From Diadema setosum (taxonomy: Eukaryota; Echinodermata; Echinoidea; Diadematoida; Diadematidae): a stretch of DNA of 64,000 bases. Shown in pieces: positions 39,183 to 52,278 of the stretch. The stretch's first letter is position 1; every line of letters starts with the position of its first letter. Both the position numbers and the translations under genes were made by a program. The stretch lies in the NCBI GenBank assembly GCA_033980235.1, contig CM067062.1, forward strand, positions 19,436,301 through 19,500,300. The letters run 5' to 3'. Below the pieces are notes generated by a model that searched no databases, had not been told where the DNA came from, and saw only the letters and a program-made list of their open reading frames with translations.

Positions 39183-39585
39183 CGGGTGCTGTTCGTTATT
39201 CCGAAGGTTCGTTAATCCGAAACACACAAATTTCTTTACCTAGAGGTTCGTTAATCCAAAAATGAAAAAGGGTTCGTTAATCCGAACATTTGTGGCGTTA
39301 TTCCAAAGGTTCGTTAATCCGAAAATGAATAGGGTCCGTAACGAACCTTCGGAATAACGAGCTTTGTTTCATTTTCGGATTAACGAACCTTCGGAATAAT
39401 GAACCTTATTCCATTTTCGGATTAATGAACCTTCGGAATAAGAAACCATGCTATTCATTATCACATTTTCGAATTGAAGAACCTTCGGAATAACGAATCT
39501 TCGGAATAACGCACCTTCGGACTAACGAACCTGGGGACTAAAGAACCTTCGGAATAACGAACTTTCGGAATAACGAACTGTAACC
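39183..39585. mobile_element. TTCGTTAATCCGAA-unit element, copy 2
   Basis: This block has the same unit structure as the one at 13762: GGTTCGTTAATCCGAAAATGAA units forward in the left third, then CGAACCTTCGGAATAACGAA units in the opposite sense to the right end. Ends match as inverted repeats (GGGTGCTGTTCGTTATTCCG and, inward from the right, GGTTACAGTTCGTTATTCCG). This copy is cleaner than copy 1. It is non-coding. Confidence 0.85.
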
Positions 39586-41934
39586 AAACAACCGATCAAT
39601 CATGCTACATATCTATCTTTTCTGTAAAGTTATTCGTTTCATAGCAAGTAGGAAATTCCAAACGATGAATTCAGATTTCGGTACCGAACCAAATCACTCT
39701 CTAAACTCTTACAGTTTTGTGAGAAAAGCATTCAAAAGAAAAAAAAGGGGGTCCGTTTTATGTCGTGAAATCAGCATTGTTGCCACTGAGGAATTCTTAT
39801 TATAACTACCACAAAATGTTCGACCAAGCTAAAAGGACCATAGATAATCCGAGATTGTTTTGACATCTTCATAGAGGATTCTGGCAGTCTCTCGTTTTGT
39901 TTTAATCTACAAGCGATTTAGTTTTTTGTTTCGGCATGCAAGGCAGCTCACTTTGTACTTCATACATTCAAAATCTCTGTGATTGAATCCATGGTCAGTA
40001 AAAAGGACGCTGTTAATCTCTGATTTCAAGACATCATCTATAATAGGGTTTTTTTTTTTCTTCTTCTTGTTGTTGTTCCCTTCATCCGAACCGATTCTAC
40101 GCGATCTTCTTCCGTCGCAATACATTTTAAAAGGCTTTAGGCTCACCAGGGAAATTAACCTAATCGATGCGATTTACTTTAGACGATCATTCCGTCCGCG
40201 TCGGCCGCTTTTGTCGTCAGTGAAGCTTTAACATTACAAGTGACGAGGGCGTAGACTTCCCCTTATTAATTTCGCTCCATGCGCATCGCCTGATTGAACG
40301 TTTGAGCGTCGCGCAAGAAATTTTGTGATGGGCGTGTGAGAAAGGAAGCGACGTTATTGATTAGATAATAAACATCTTTTGTCATTCGCGGCAACGCTTC
40401 ACGAGACCCCATACACGAATCACAATAGCATAGCAAGTTTGGAAAGATAAAGGATCTCTTCCTCTTTCTTAGTCCTTCTCTCTCAGCCGCAACTGCGTTT
40501 TAAAGTAGTGTCACTAGTTAAGTGTAAACACACACAAATACATGCACTCAAACATACAAAGACACAGTAAAGAAAATAGTCCATCGCTATTGAAAGATGA
40601 ACTATAAAATGCTTAAAAACATTTGTTGTACGGTTTCTCGGAGGCATGCACCTAAATTGCGATAATGACTTGCGCGGTTAAATTCTTTCTCAAAAGCGCT
40701 GGAGGATTTCTGAAGAGAAAAGTAAGAGGTTTAAGTTTGTAAGAACCATTACTTGAAACTTCCATTGCAGTTGATTGTGCGCGAAAGAGGGGCATGTCGC
40801 AGTGATGTGCTTTGCTGCGAGTTCATCAAACTAAATGCTCATTGGACACGCATTGATTGTTTGCATTTTATGTCGTCTGTGCCGTTACACTGTAAATGTC
40901 AGCATGCATATTTGCAGTTCATGAGAAATCGCCATAAAACAAGACAGAGAGAGGGAGTACGAAATATGTGTGGGCTAGTCTGTAAATGTTTATAGTTGTG
41001 TTGTACGGAATAAGTTTATATTTTGCAATTAAATTCCTTACACAATGCAACAATAATCAAGTACTTTAATGTTCTTCTACCTACGAAAAATGAAGTTCTC
41101 GAACCATCTACAATTAAGGCACGCCAGTTCATGCGAGAGAAACGCTCAACTTTAGGGAGGATGCTCTGCGGTGAAACCCTTTGTTAGAAGTATGCAACAT
41201 GCCGTATCGGTTTCCACACATTTTTAGTTCGCTGACATGTTTTTTAATTGTACTAGACACGGCATATTTTATCGCTATATATGCACCATTTTAAATTTGC
41301 ATGGCACTCCTTCCAAGTATTTGCCTTATAGAATATCGTCCATCCCACTGTGGCTCTCTGAGTATAAAGGTGCCATATATTAGGGATTACATTGAGGAAA
41401 AAACGCAATAAATTGCTCCATCGTGAATGAAAGTCTTATGAAACAGTTTTTTTTTTTGTGGTAGCGTTCTTCTTTTTTGTATGTTTTATTAAAACCAGTT
41501 CAAATGGACAAAATTTACGTGTGATTATAAGTGAACATAATATGGCAAAATTAACAACAGCCAGAAAAAGGAAAAAAAAAACGATTAAACAGTTGGTCAG
41601 TACAAGCTGATTCATACTTATATACTACCTGCCAATTCGACGTGGTTTCTTTTATTTTTTTTCATGGTGAACGAAACATAACCATAAATGTTGTCATTTA
41701 TATCTTCACCGGCTTTCCTTCGCATAGCAAGTTGTGTGTCTTTTTTTTTTTCAGATGAGTGACATTTATTAACAGCAAACAATACACCTAAGTACAAAAT
41801 AGCAATGCGATCAATTCAAACAATTCATTTGATTTATTGATTCTTGTAAGTAATTGAAATTGAGGAAAAATAATGTTGTAAATAATGTTGTCCTACAACA
41901 AAGTTCTTTCTCCTTTAATCTCACCACGAGGAGT

Positions 41935-41960
41935 AAAAAAAAAAAAAAAAAAAAAAAAAA
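41935..41960. repeat. A26 homopolymer
   Basis: An unbroken A run in intron 4, with no recognisable retroposed source next to it. Confidence 0.9.
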
Positions 41961-43585
41961 GATGTTGCTTCTCCGTGTGTGTCTTTAAGGCTACCATAGA
42001 TTCAACAAGCATCGCAAGACTGCTAATGTCATCCAAGCCGAATCGAAGAGCACTTAAGACTCTGAAAGGTAACTCGCTTTTCTGAGATCGACAGTTTGCT
42101 ACCCCGTATCTCGATTACGAAACATCCTTGAATCGCATTACCATATTTTGGACCAAAACATATTGACAAAGAAGGTGGAAAGGAGAGCCACTATACCGGG
42201 GGCCTTGTTTGCTTGCTGGGGATACTCGAGTCAGACCGGTACTTGTTTCAGCGGGTTGCTGGCCTAACAGCGGGACGGTTTCTGAGTAAATATTCTCAGT
42301 GAGCGGAGGACCTAATCACGACGTGGGATGAAAGTCTGGGTGTTCAATCGGCCGTGGAGGAGGAGGGTGCGAGACAAAATTACGCAGGGACAAGAGCGGG
42401 AGTCATGTTTTATCAAAAGTGCTGGGGGGGGGGGATGTGTGAGCGAAAACATTCATATTGCTCATGATATGGGATAGAAATAAAGTGTTTTCAACCTGCA
42501 ATGGAGCTCTTTGGATGTAAATCTTAGAGTTATAATCTTGCAAAAATTGTACCAAATGGAATGGAAACGTCGACCGCCCTAATGACGATTATATCTTGAT
42601 GTAAGAGATGACGAGATTATGATTAAGTTATATAATTGTTATTATTTTATACTTTCCACTTATGACAACAGTTTCACAGCACAAGTGACGTCCCAGGTAG
42701 AAAAAAAAATATATATATACACATTTATATATATCTTCTGCTTACTTCTTCTTTCCAAGAAGGGTTGCTTTTACCAAGCACTGGAAGTAGTTTAGGGAGA
42801 TTTCGTTCCCCATTAAGCTATGACGATATAAAGTCGACTGCGTTAGATATAACACCATGCACCTGTATACCGTGTTTCCCAAGATATGCCTATTGAACGC
42901 ATTGCACACTTCGGGCCAAAAGCACAATGATTAAGTTTTGTTGATATTCTTGTAAATGAGAAGGGCATGGTATTTATACTGGTATTATATTGGCAAATTA
43001 ATCAACATTTTATAGTTACCACAAGAAGAAAAAAAAAGAAGAAAAGGGAGAGTCCTTGTTACCTGAAAACATTTTTTCAATTAGGTTCGGCTGACTGAAG
43101 ATTTACGACTTTCAAGCTGTCATACTCTCATATGAATATATTGCATATGTGTTTACATGTATGTGTGTGTATTGTGTAATCATCAATACAGCGGCACTGA
43201 TGCCTACTTTGTTTATCTAGTGCACGTGCTCTCTATATGTCTCTATGTACGGACATTGATCCATGTTCGTGTGATACGTCGTCCCAATGTGACCGCTTCC
43301 CTGGATACATCAAGCAATATTATCCATCCAGGGGAACTCGGCAAACATTGATGGATTATGACTTCTGCTCCACGCTGATCGAAATTCCTCACATTTCATA
43401 AACAGCGAAACCACCCTGTTTATTGCGGTCTCTACATCAAGTCGCGTCTTTTAAAGACCCTGCTATGTGAAAATCTAGATAAAACCAGTGTTGACGGGCA
43501 ATCTGTACACAATTGCACACAAGCGTTGACAAAGAGATATATCAATTCTCCATAGCCTGGCATACACATACTCCCATAGGTTATT

Positions 43586-43700
43586 GGGTGATATTCGTTG
43601 TTTCGAAGTTTCTTTTTATCCGAAAATGAAATAAGGATTGTTATTCGGAAGATTTCGTTAATACGAAAATAGAAAGGGATTCGTTAATCTGAACATTATT
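43586..43700. mobile_element. TTCGTTAATCCGAA-unit element, copy 3 (truncated)
   Basis: It begins GGGTGATATTCGTTGTTTCG, the same left end as copies 1 and 2, and carries CCGAAAATGAAATAAGG and TTCGTTAAT units. It then stops without the inverted right half, so it is a truncated copy. Confidence 0.7.
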
Positions 43701-44409
43701 TTGGATTTGCTGCTCAGTTGTATCACAAAGCATCCTACCATATAAGTAAAACCTAGGTAAGATATAAGGAGATATCACTATTTCAATCAATGAACCACAA
43801 CGTAGACGGTTTAGTCTGGAAACAATTTATCATAACTATTGTTCACATTTGGTATATTTAACAATACTTAGAATGGATTATACTTACTAAAACTTTAACA
43901 CAGGATGTTTCTTTCACTAATTCAAATTTTAGAACTATTTTGAAACACTAAAGCTGGGCTTTTGTTTCATCTGCAAATAGTAAATAATGCCTTTACGTAG
44001 AAAGATTATCCGATTCCTATAACACATTTGAACACGATTCTTCCTGTTAGCCACCTTTCTTTCGGTCTGTGAAGGTCACTCGTTGGGAAGACAGAAATTC
44101 TGACCGAGATACCGAGGTGATTTTTTTTATTTCGACGACTCTGATTTAAAAAAGGGGGGCAAAATGAGAACGGTTTTGATGTTCTTTCATGTCACCCCCA
44201 TCAGCTCTCACTTTTGAAAAGCGACGAGCATTTTCATTTCCGTTTGACTCTTTGGCGAGGCCGTAAACATGACCTGCAAACCTGCCTGCTTTGCAGTTTC
44301 TAAAAGGAATACAACGAGGAAACAATCATTTTGATAGTTATGTGCTTGAGCTCGTCACGATGCAGCAAAGATTGAGAGTGAATAAGACGCTTTCACATCT
44401 CGGTATGGA

Positions 44410-44623
44410 TTAAAGGGGAAATCCAGTCCAAATATAAGTTAGTCTGATAAAAAAAGAGTAATATCTTACGAGTTCAAGGGTAAAAATTTGACTGAAATCG
44501 GATGAAAAATAAGGGAAGTTAAAATTAAGGAAGTAATTTCGATCAAGATTATACCGTTGAACTCGTAATGTTTTGCTCTTTCTTATCAGACTAACTTAAA
44601 TTTGGACTGGATTTCCCCTTTAA
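44410..44623. mobile_element. TTAA-flanked MITE (AGGGGAAATCC ends)
   Basis: TTAA stands at both outer edges (44410-44413 and 44620-44623). Between them the left arm AGGGGAAATCCAGTCC, AAATATAAGTTAGTCTGATAA is mirrored by the right arm over about 45 bases with few mismatches. TTAA target duplications are the signature of piggyBac transposases, so this is a non-autonomous piggyBac-type element of 206 bases. A CGAGTTCAA/TTGAACTCG inverted block inside extends the symmetry. Confidence 0.85.
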
Positions 44624-47600
44624 AAACTAAACCAGGGAGTTCCATCTACGATTAATCTACATTCCATCCTGACCTCTGAATGGCCATCGCGATCTCGTGA
44701 AGTTGAACAAAACGTTTCTCTCACATGCAGCGTTGACGAGTGAAATGAGCAGAAACTGGTGTTTACACAGTCTGAAACATTCACAGAAGCTGTTGATGAC
44801 GTTCCAAAATTAATTTCCCGCCTCAGGTTCTATAAGCACACACGCAGGCTTTGAACTATGGCAGTAAATGCATATTATGCGCGATGTTCAACGGTTTTTC
44901 GGACAGTGGCTTGAATCTAAAATAGAACTGCAGTTACTCATGAGGAGAATTTTCATGTGAAGCGTAGATTTTTACTGATGGAGCAATTCCCTATTCATAT
45001 TTGCACATTTGAAAGCGACAGTTTGATTTAATTTGAAATCATTCATTTTTTTTTTCTTTCTTTCATTTCTGTTTTCTGAGTTTTCTGACATCGCGCGAAT
45101 TACATTCATACCACTTGTGGAAAGGACACCCCACTATCGGTAGGCAGGAGCATGCTCATTGCTGTATACGGTGTGACGTCATTATAAAACGGACTGGGTG
45201 TTATTTTTGAATGTGAAATGGGGCATGATCCACCATAGCGACCCTGATTCAGCAGCACGCCTCCTAGACAAACACGCTGTCGCATCCCATTCCCTCTTTA
45301 CAGAGGCAGTCGTGTCTGCCTACAGACTTAATGATGTAACTGGAAACATGCCTAGATCACATCAGACCATTGCACGCTGTCAGGCTGGCTTGGGAGCCTG
45401 ATTAAGTACCTCAAAGCGTAAGGCGCTGTGCAGGCGAACTTTTGTTGTTGTTGAAAAGTTAAGAAAAGAACCGAATATGATGGAAGACAGCCAAAGACAG
45501 GATATTGATACACTCAATTCCCCCCGGCATCACCGGTTATACTACATAACACGCAGTGAGTTTCCGTATTTGGGTACAGAGAAAATGAGCAATATCAAAA
45601 TATATACCCTCCCAAAATACGACAATTAAAAAGGATGAAGACATAAGGCGTGATAAATTCTCTTCTTCTTTTTTTTTTTGGGACGAATGGATTGCCATAG
45701 ATGTTGAGAAATCAGGAAAGATATTCCAACCCATTACATCGCAGAATGTCACTATCACTACATGATTATGATAAATATGGTGTTATACCAAGGAGGTACC
45801 TCCTTGGTTATACCCAGGGTAGCCTCTTCAGTGTCTACACTCTCCGATCAGAGGGACGTGCCATTATTATCATGATAATCCCAGCATCGCGAGGTACCCG
45901 TCTATACACACCTGGGTCAAGAGAGTCATCGTGAATAAAATCACCTCATCCAAGGCAAAGCGTATAAGCACTTGACAGGCCGAGATCTCGGCAAAGTAAT
46001 ATTATCTTCAGATGTCGTCAGCCGACCTGTTGACAGACAAGGCCTTCATATAAAACTTGAAGTAAAGAGCAAGACGTTCTAGCACTATATATCTCTATGA
46101 TATGTATATATGTGCATGTTATATTAAAAAAAAAAACATGAACGATGTAGTCCCACGTAATATCATGTATACGTTGGATAATATCGTTAATCTCTACCAT
46201 AAAGAAATCATCCCGAGTTAATCGGCGCGTCATTTGTAATAATAATGTATGCCCCATAAGCAAAATCGACATAAAGCAGATGCTCTTATGTAACAATGCT
46301 GTATTTCTTCCCTTTTACTTGCCTACCGTCCTTTTCACCCAGGATGGATACCATCGCAACATCTCTCTCTCTCTGTCTTTTTATACTAGTTTGGACGTCT
46401 CGTATACTGTACCTCATAATATTGGGGGGGGGGGCTATTTTCATACCTTGACACTTATCGGCAGGTTATACGTACTTCTTGATGCTACCACATACTCTAT
46501 TGTAATAGAAAATGATCAAAATGGAACACTTTGAATGTGACCTTTTCACGCTGAAAGTGAGGTGGGGCCGTGGATCATTACAAGCTCATTTTCCTTATAG
46601 GAGATTGAGGGAGAGATCACAAGATGGGGTCACTTTTCAATTTACTAGTTTGACTCAATGGCAAACAAAAGACGCAAGCGATTCATTAATCCATAGTTAA
46701 GCCCAGACTTTCACAAAATTAGGTGACCCCAATAGCGGAGAACAGAGCGGATATTGGAAACTTTCGACGGATCAGGCAGCCCGCGATTGTTTACCCATAA
46801 TAATAGCTAAAACGAAAAGGGGACAGGCAGTGATTGGACCAAACTCCTGGAATTCGAGCGAAAATTAAGAAGTGCCACTTTATCCCATAGGCGTGATTCG
46901 ATCAAACTGCAGTCCAAAGTGATAATATCCCCGTAAAGACACTTTCACTTTAAAAACCAATATGGCGACAAATTTTTGATCAAAACGAAGTTGCCCTGAC
47001 TTCCGCCGCTGCATACTGCTGGCAATGGCGGAGATTGGGGCAGGTCGGCATGACCATTGGCTTGTTTGTACGCCACTTCGTGTTCGTTATCTTACTAACA
47101 CTCCGTAATGGACTCAGCCAACCTCGGCAGAAGGTCGCTTGTAACCTGAGTGTGTGGAACGATATTATTTATTTTTCAGTCGATTCAGCTGGGTAGAAAC
47201 ATCTCAATTCGTCTGTTACTAGTAGTTTACTACTATCTTAATCGGGAATTGGTTTACCCACTCCAGATAGCAAGTTCCCGCCAATCCAAAAAATTCGATT
47301 GGTTTTCTTCCATTTTCGCAGCAGACTATACGTGTGACAAGTGCTTCCCACACTTCGCGGTGATGTATCTTTCACTCTGTGACCAATAGCTATCGTTTCT
47401 GTTGGTCTTCTCGAACAGTCGTCAACGATTTGGCAACGCATTTTCTCAGATCACGCTTCATTATCAGAATATCAAAATGTTGTACTGGTAAAGGATTTAA
47501 AATTTGAGCAATCTCTACTCTTACTATAGGACGTTCATATAAAATTGATATCATATTTAAATCAGAAGAATCGCCGATACAATGAAGGTGTAAATTACTT

Positions 47601-48179
47601 TCTAGAGACACCCATTAGTATAAACACTTGAATAATCGATCTCCTCGTTAACTTGTGCTAAACAAATTCCCGCGTTCTGTGTTTCCTGACAATCGTCACC
47701 TGGGCAAGGTTGACGGCTCGTTGTAAATGTTCAAACTGCCAAAGCTAGAATCATCATGGCCAGGAAGAAATATCTTTCCGTTAACAATAAACCTGCAAAA
47801 AATAAATTGTGATCGGCTTACTCAAGGCAGATAAGCAGTGAAATCAATAAAAAGGCAGAAATCTGAAGAAAAAACGAGAAAACTATGGTGACATTCAGCG
47901 AAGCTTATGATACGATGTGCGAGTGCTATTATTGATGTGTTAACTTCAAAAGCTACGAAAAATTACAGGTTATATTGTCTGAAAGGGCGTTCATTCTTTG
48001 TGTGCTTAGTGTAACCTTGGAAACAATATTTGTGCGAACTTAAATATCCTCAAATCCGCTAGGTAAGATTGAAAATGTATAATTCCCCTTTTGGTAATCA
48101 GCAGTTGCCCTCTTCCTTGACCGAGTTTATGAATGGGTCATCCTAAAAGTAGTGCGGCTCTGCTATAGCTACTGAACGC

Positions 48180-48600
48180 AATTTTTGATGCTTGGCGCGG
48201 GCTAATTTAGCTCGGACCAGGAGCGGGCCAAAAGTGCATGAGTTACTGAAAGCGGTATTATACCGCTTTCAGTAACTCGGTCAAGTAAGGGATAACTGCC
48301 ATGGTAACTGAACACATCATGGACAGAGCGGAAGTGCATTTTCGCTGAGCAGCGTAAGCTGTGACCTTTGACCGTGAGAGGCATTTTGGCCCGCGCCTGG
48401 CGCTGCTGTCGTTCATAAACTCTTCGATCAGCGCCAGGCCCGCGCCTGGTGCTAGCTGCAGCAGCGCCAAAATAGTCCGCACCTGGCGCGAGCCACTTTG
48501 GCCCCCACTCATTCATAAACTCAAAATGTTCGACTTGGTCCGCTCCTGGTCCGCTCCTGGTCCGAGCCAAGAGGGTCACTGAAAGGGGTATTAGGCGCCC
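48180..48600. mobile_element. GC-rich palindromic element cluster
   Basis: A palindrome of 39 bases (48240-48278) has 19-base arms, GAGTTACTGAAAGCGGTAT and its complement. The right edge of the cluster (about 48573-48593) carries a related GGTCACTGAAAGGGGTATTA, so CTGAAAG-GGTAT looks like a terminal repeat. The palindrome looks like two copies meeting end to end. Between them is GC-rich sequence with repeated GGCCCGCGCCTGG, CAGCGCCAG and GGTCCGCTCCT motifs in both orientations. The open frame at 48202-48642 minus follows this repeat and is not treated as a gene. Confidence 0.65.
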
Positions 48601-50235
48601 GCGTTGACTTGGACATGCACGAGCGTTCAGTTTGCGAAGCAATCTTCAAACGCGTTGATAAATAAGAATGTTCCATCTGCACGTTTAACAAGCCTTGAAC
48701 TTCTTATAACTATGTGACTATTAGGAATTTACGCGTTCGGGTGACGGAAAATCGATGCAGGCAAATGTGACTCTAATCAAATCGATTCGTCGAGGAGAAA
48801 GGGTGCGGGCGGAGATGAATTCAAACCAGAAAGAAAAAAAAAATATCAAACGAGAGATTCTGAACATCAGTGTTACGTTACATACCTGTTTTACCCTCAA
48901 TAGAGAAAGGACAAGAAGCTTTTGACTGACAGTCCTTTGATTTCAATTCCTGTAGCTATGATATAAACTTATCGAAGCATGATTGGGCGCTCATGTTATT
49001 AGTTATTTCTCAACCCTCTTGAGAATGCTTCTACGACGGGTAAATTTTGAATTCATTACATAAAAAAACTTTTTACATGTGGACTTTATTTTCTTGAAAT
49101 TATAGATGTAAGGTAACTCAGCATCCAATGAAGTTTCTAATAATACATCCGTATGAAATAGCTTGTAGCCTCTAATCCTAAGAACATAAAAAAAAAAATA
49201 TGTCATGAACATCATTTTCTGGATGCCTATATCACACTTTTGCAGCGAAAGTTTTGAAATCAGAAACAAGAGGAATATGTTTAGGTAAATCTAAGCTAAA
49301 TTATTTCATTTCATTTCATTTCCTAATAATACATGAGTAGTTTGCTTATCAATTTCTGACATCATTTTTTGATCACTTTTAGAACTTAATCTAGCCGTGC
49401 TGTTAGTGCTTCATTCTACAGTCATCCAATCAAGCATGCTATGTTACATGATACGGCTATTGATCTTAAACGTAAAGCGCGCCACAGTCATTATTTTGAT
49501 TGATTGAATTGACATTCAATTGTACTGCAAGATAGCAAGCTCAAGTTCTCTGAAAAACGCACCAACATAAGAAATTGAAACTTTTAATAGATTTTCTAAA
49601 CAGGTTGCTAAACGAATTGATATTTTCAAAGAGGATAGTGCGATGTTGTTTACATTCATTTCACAGTAATTGCTGCAACTGCGCAAATCCCACAGGTGAA
49701 ACAGTAGTATCCAATGTATAGATATCATTGTTGCGAGATTGCCAGAATAGATTAGACTTCCAAAGGTTATTAACAATGTCATCACCATCTGACTCTGATT
49801 GAATATTCCATTAGAATCTCGCAAGGGAAAAGCTGTGCGGCGGAATAAACGATAACAATGAAACTAAAAACTGTTTTTGCGTCGGCCAAATTTTATTGCT
49901 TCTGATATTGATAAACGTTATCATGAATATTTGTCTTTCGCTTTTACGTACATAGGTGGCTGAAACACTGAAAGCGCAAACAAATACTTTAAAGGGGCCC
50001 TGAAATCCTCATGCATGTTGATTTGTGTTGATTTATGATACCCTCAGCATCACTTTTGCGGTGAAACGAATATCTAGAAACATTCCATATATTTTTAACG
50101 ATTTTTTTCTTCTATTTTTCTTCGGATTACTTGGGAACGCCTACAAAAAATCCTTCCAAACCAATATTCTTGAGATGACCTCATCTGTTAATCATTGTTA
50201 AAGTACTGAAATATTTAACAAAAGACATTGGAATG

Positions 50236-50365
50236 CACCTTCCTCTCGATTCAGCATAACTTGCATGTTTCTGTGATATTAATGTGACTAACAAAAGACA
50301 TGTCTGTTGTTAGTCACATTAATATCACAGAAACATGCAAGTTATGCTGAGTCGAGAGGAAGGTG
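50236..50365. repeat. Near-perfect palindrome of about 130 bases
   Basis: CACCTTCCTCTCGA, then TCAGCATAACTTGCATGTTT, CTGTGATATTAATGTGACTA and ACA are mirrored on the right with one visible mismatch. The centre is a short loop around AAAGACATGTCT. It sits wholly inside the TTAA-flanked element. Confidence 0.95.
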
Positions 50366-50424
50366 AAGAGTAACCTAATCAAAGTTACCTAATCAAAGTA
50401 ACATAATCAAAAGTTACTCTTGGT

Positions 50425-50650
50425 GACAGGACATTTTTGTACGCTGCACCAATATTATGGAATAATCTCCCTTTGTTTGTAAGACAAGCAGTTACAATAA
50501 TGAGTTTAAGGTTAGGTTAAAAAGTCATCTCTTGAAGTAATGTATATTCTGTTTGAATTTTTTGTATGCATGTCATTTTGTAATGCGCAGTAGAGTATAT
50601 TATTATTGTAGCTGCGCAATATAAATGTCCTTTATTATAGTTGTTATTAT
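50425..50650 (+). mobile_element. LINE 3' end fragment (CR1/L2 type) inside the fold-back element
   Basis: A broken frame reads FLYAAPILWNNLPLFVRQA and, after a one-base shift, NEFKVRLKSHLLK before a stop at 50538-50540. The AP.LWN.LP..R block followed by FK.RLK..L is the usual C-terminus of CR1/L2-clade LINE reverse transcriptases. The 3' UTR then ends in GCTGCGCAATATAAATGTCC and a TTATTAT-type tail, as in these LINEs. It is heavily 5'-truncated and frameshifted, a dead fragment. Confidence 0.75.
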
Positions 50651-52259
50651 TAAGAAAAAATACAAGAAAAAATCGTCAAAAATATATGGAATGTTTCTAG
50701 ATATTAGTTTTACCGCAAAAGTGAAGTTGAGGGTATCATAAATCAACACAAATCAACATGCATTTGGATTTCAGGGCCTCTTTAATGTAGACCAGGTATA
50801 ACGACGATGACAGTGATGAATACTAAAGGTGAAGCATGATTAGAAACGTATAATATCACGCCTGTGATTTTCGTGCTAGTGCTGGAGCAAGTGCTGGTGT
50901 TGGTGCCGGTGTTAGAAGTATAATCAATACTTGGAACCTGCGATAATCCCGAACTTGAAATAACTCTGTTTTGTAAACAGGTTGACATTAACTTCATGAC
51001 ACTAACAGGTGTTTGGATTGTTGTTGAATGTCATCTGCTGAACCGACGCTATTTTACTGTTGGTATTCGTGAGTTTTGTGTTTCATTTTATTTTTTCTTA
51101 TTGGCCAGTACTGGCAACTTTGGATGATTAGAATTAAAAATTCAAGTTTGATTTTGCTGCAGATTTACTGTAGTTTTGTTTGAAATCCTCCGTGATCTGA
51201 CACGGTAAATCTGAAGGAATGTCAGATTTTACTTAAATCAAGAGTCAATATATTCATAATGTGTTTTATTTTTTTACCCCGCTGTGACCCAGAGAAGAAT
51301 AACGCCCATTACTCCGATCCCTCGATAATATAATGTGCATTGCATACGCTCGTGCAGTATTAGCATACCAAACGAACACGCACACACAAGATACGCCTAG
51401 TTAAATCTGTGCTTGAAAGCTTTAATGCAAATCTTCGAAGTTTGAGTGGTTCGGAAATTTGTGGCATTTTATCCGCACCTCCTTACAATTTGTCCAAAAT
51501 TAAGCTCTAAAGACATATGATTATCTCGACTTTCTGGTCATGAACGATGCAAAAACTTTTTTTCTTCGTCACATTCAAGCGAGGTCCCCAAAGTATCGTT
51601 ATGGTGTCAACAGAACGACAGATGTTGTCCGTTATTTCTCAAGACCTGCACGATATCTGTAAAGGCAGTCTAACAACTGGTGTAGGAGCTCGATTTAGCG
51701 TGGGTTTTTTTTTTTTTAGGGTACAAGCACAGATACCAGCACTTGCACCGATCTCGAAATCACCCTTTGTGGCTCATGGCGCAAAAAAAAAGTTTGAAAA
51801 TTATCATTTCATTTTTTTTATGCATCAGTGGAAGTGGATATTTTCCTGTCTACCACTTTGAAGGGCCAACCGAAATCATGTTGTACTTTAGAATATTCTA
51901 ATGTTTCCTAAACCATTGGCATCTTATTTTACGGCATGGTGACTAATAGCGTCAGCTGTTAATGTCATAGTTGTATGTTTCCTTCGTTTCCACTGTTGAG
52001 ATGAGTATATTTAAACATGGCCGATATGGTGAGGCCGAATCACTACAGCACGCCCTCACTTGTTGTTCTAAACTATATGTTATACAAATATTAGCTTTCC
52101 GTGCACAGTTATGCTGTGTAAGTGGTGACTGATAACGCGTCCGAACGAATTAAGGTAGCCATTAGAAAAAGTATTTTGCTTAGGGGATATAACATGTGTT
52201 TTCTTACCATGTGCGCGAAAAGGATAAATTTATGTCAGCTCTTAAAAGTTTGCTCGGTG

Positions 52260-52278
52260 CCCCCCCCCCCCCCCCCCC
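52260..52278. repeat. C19 homopolymer
   Basis: An unbroken C run in intron 4. The open frame across it shows a Pro run only for that reason. Confidence 0.95.

Larger units (their letters stand above)
49989..50785. mobile_element. Large TTAA-flanked fold-back element
   Basis: TTAA lies at 49989-49992 and 50782-50785. The inner ends AGGGGCCCTGAAATCC and, from the right, AGAGGCCCTGAAATCC begin arms of about 125 bases that match in inverted order, including CAACATGCAT, TTGTGTTGATTTATGATACC and CTAGAAACATTCCATATAT. Nested inside are a second, nearly perfect palindrome (50236-50365), a third small inverted repeat built on GTTAC (50366-50417), and a LINE 3' end. The TTAA sites point to mobilisation by a piggyBac-type enzyme; there is no transposase frame. 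Confidence 0.85.

Noticed and set aside
48202..48642. 146-codon minus-strand frame
   Set aside because: It is made of GC-rich repeated and palindromic motifs of a mobile element and has no domain signature.
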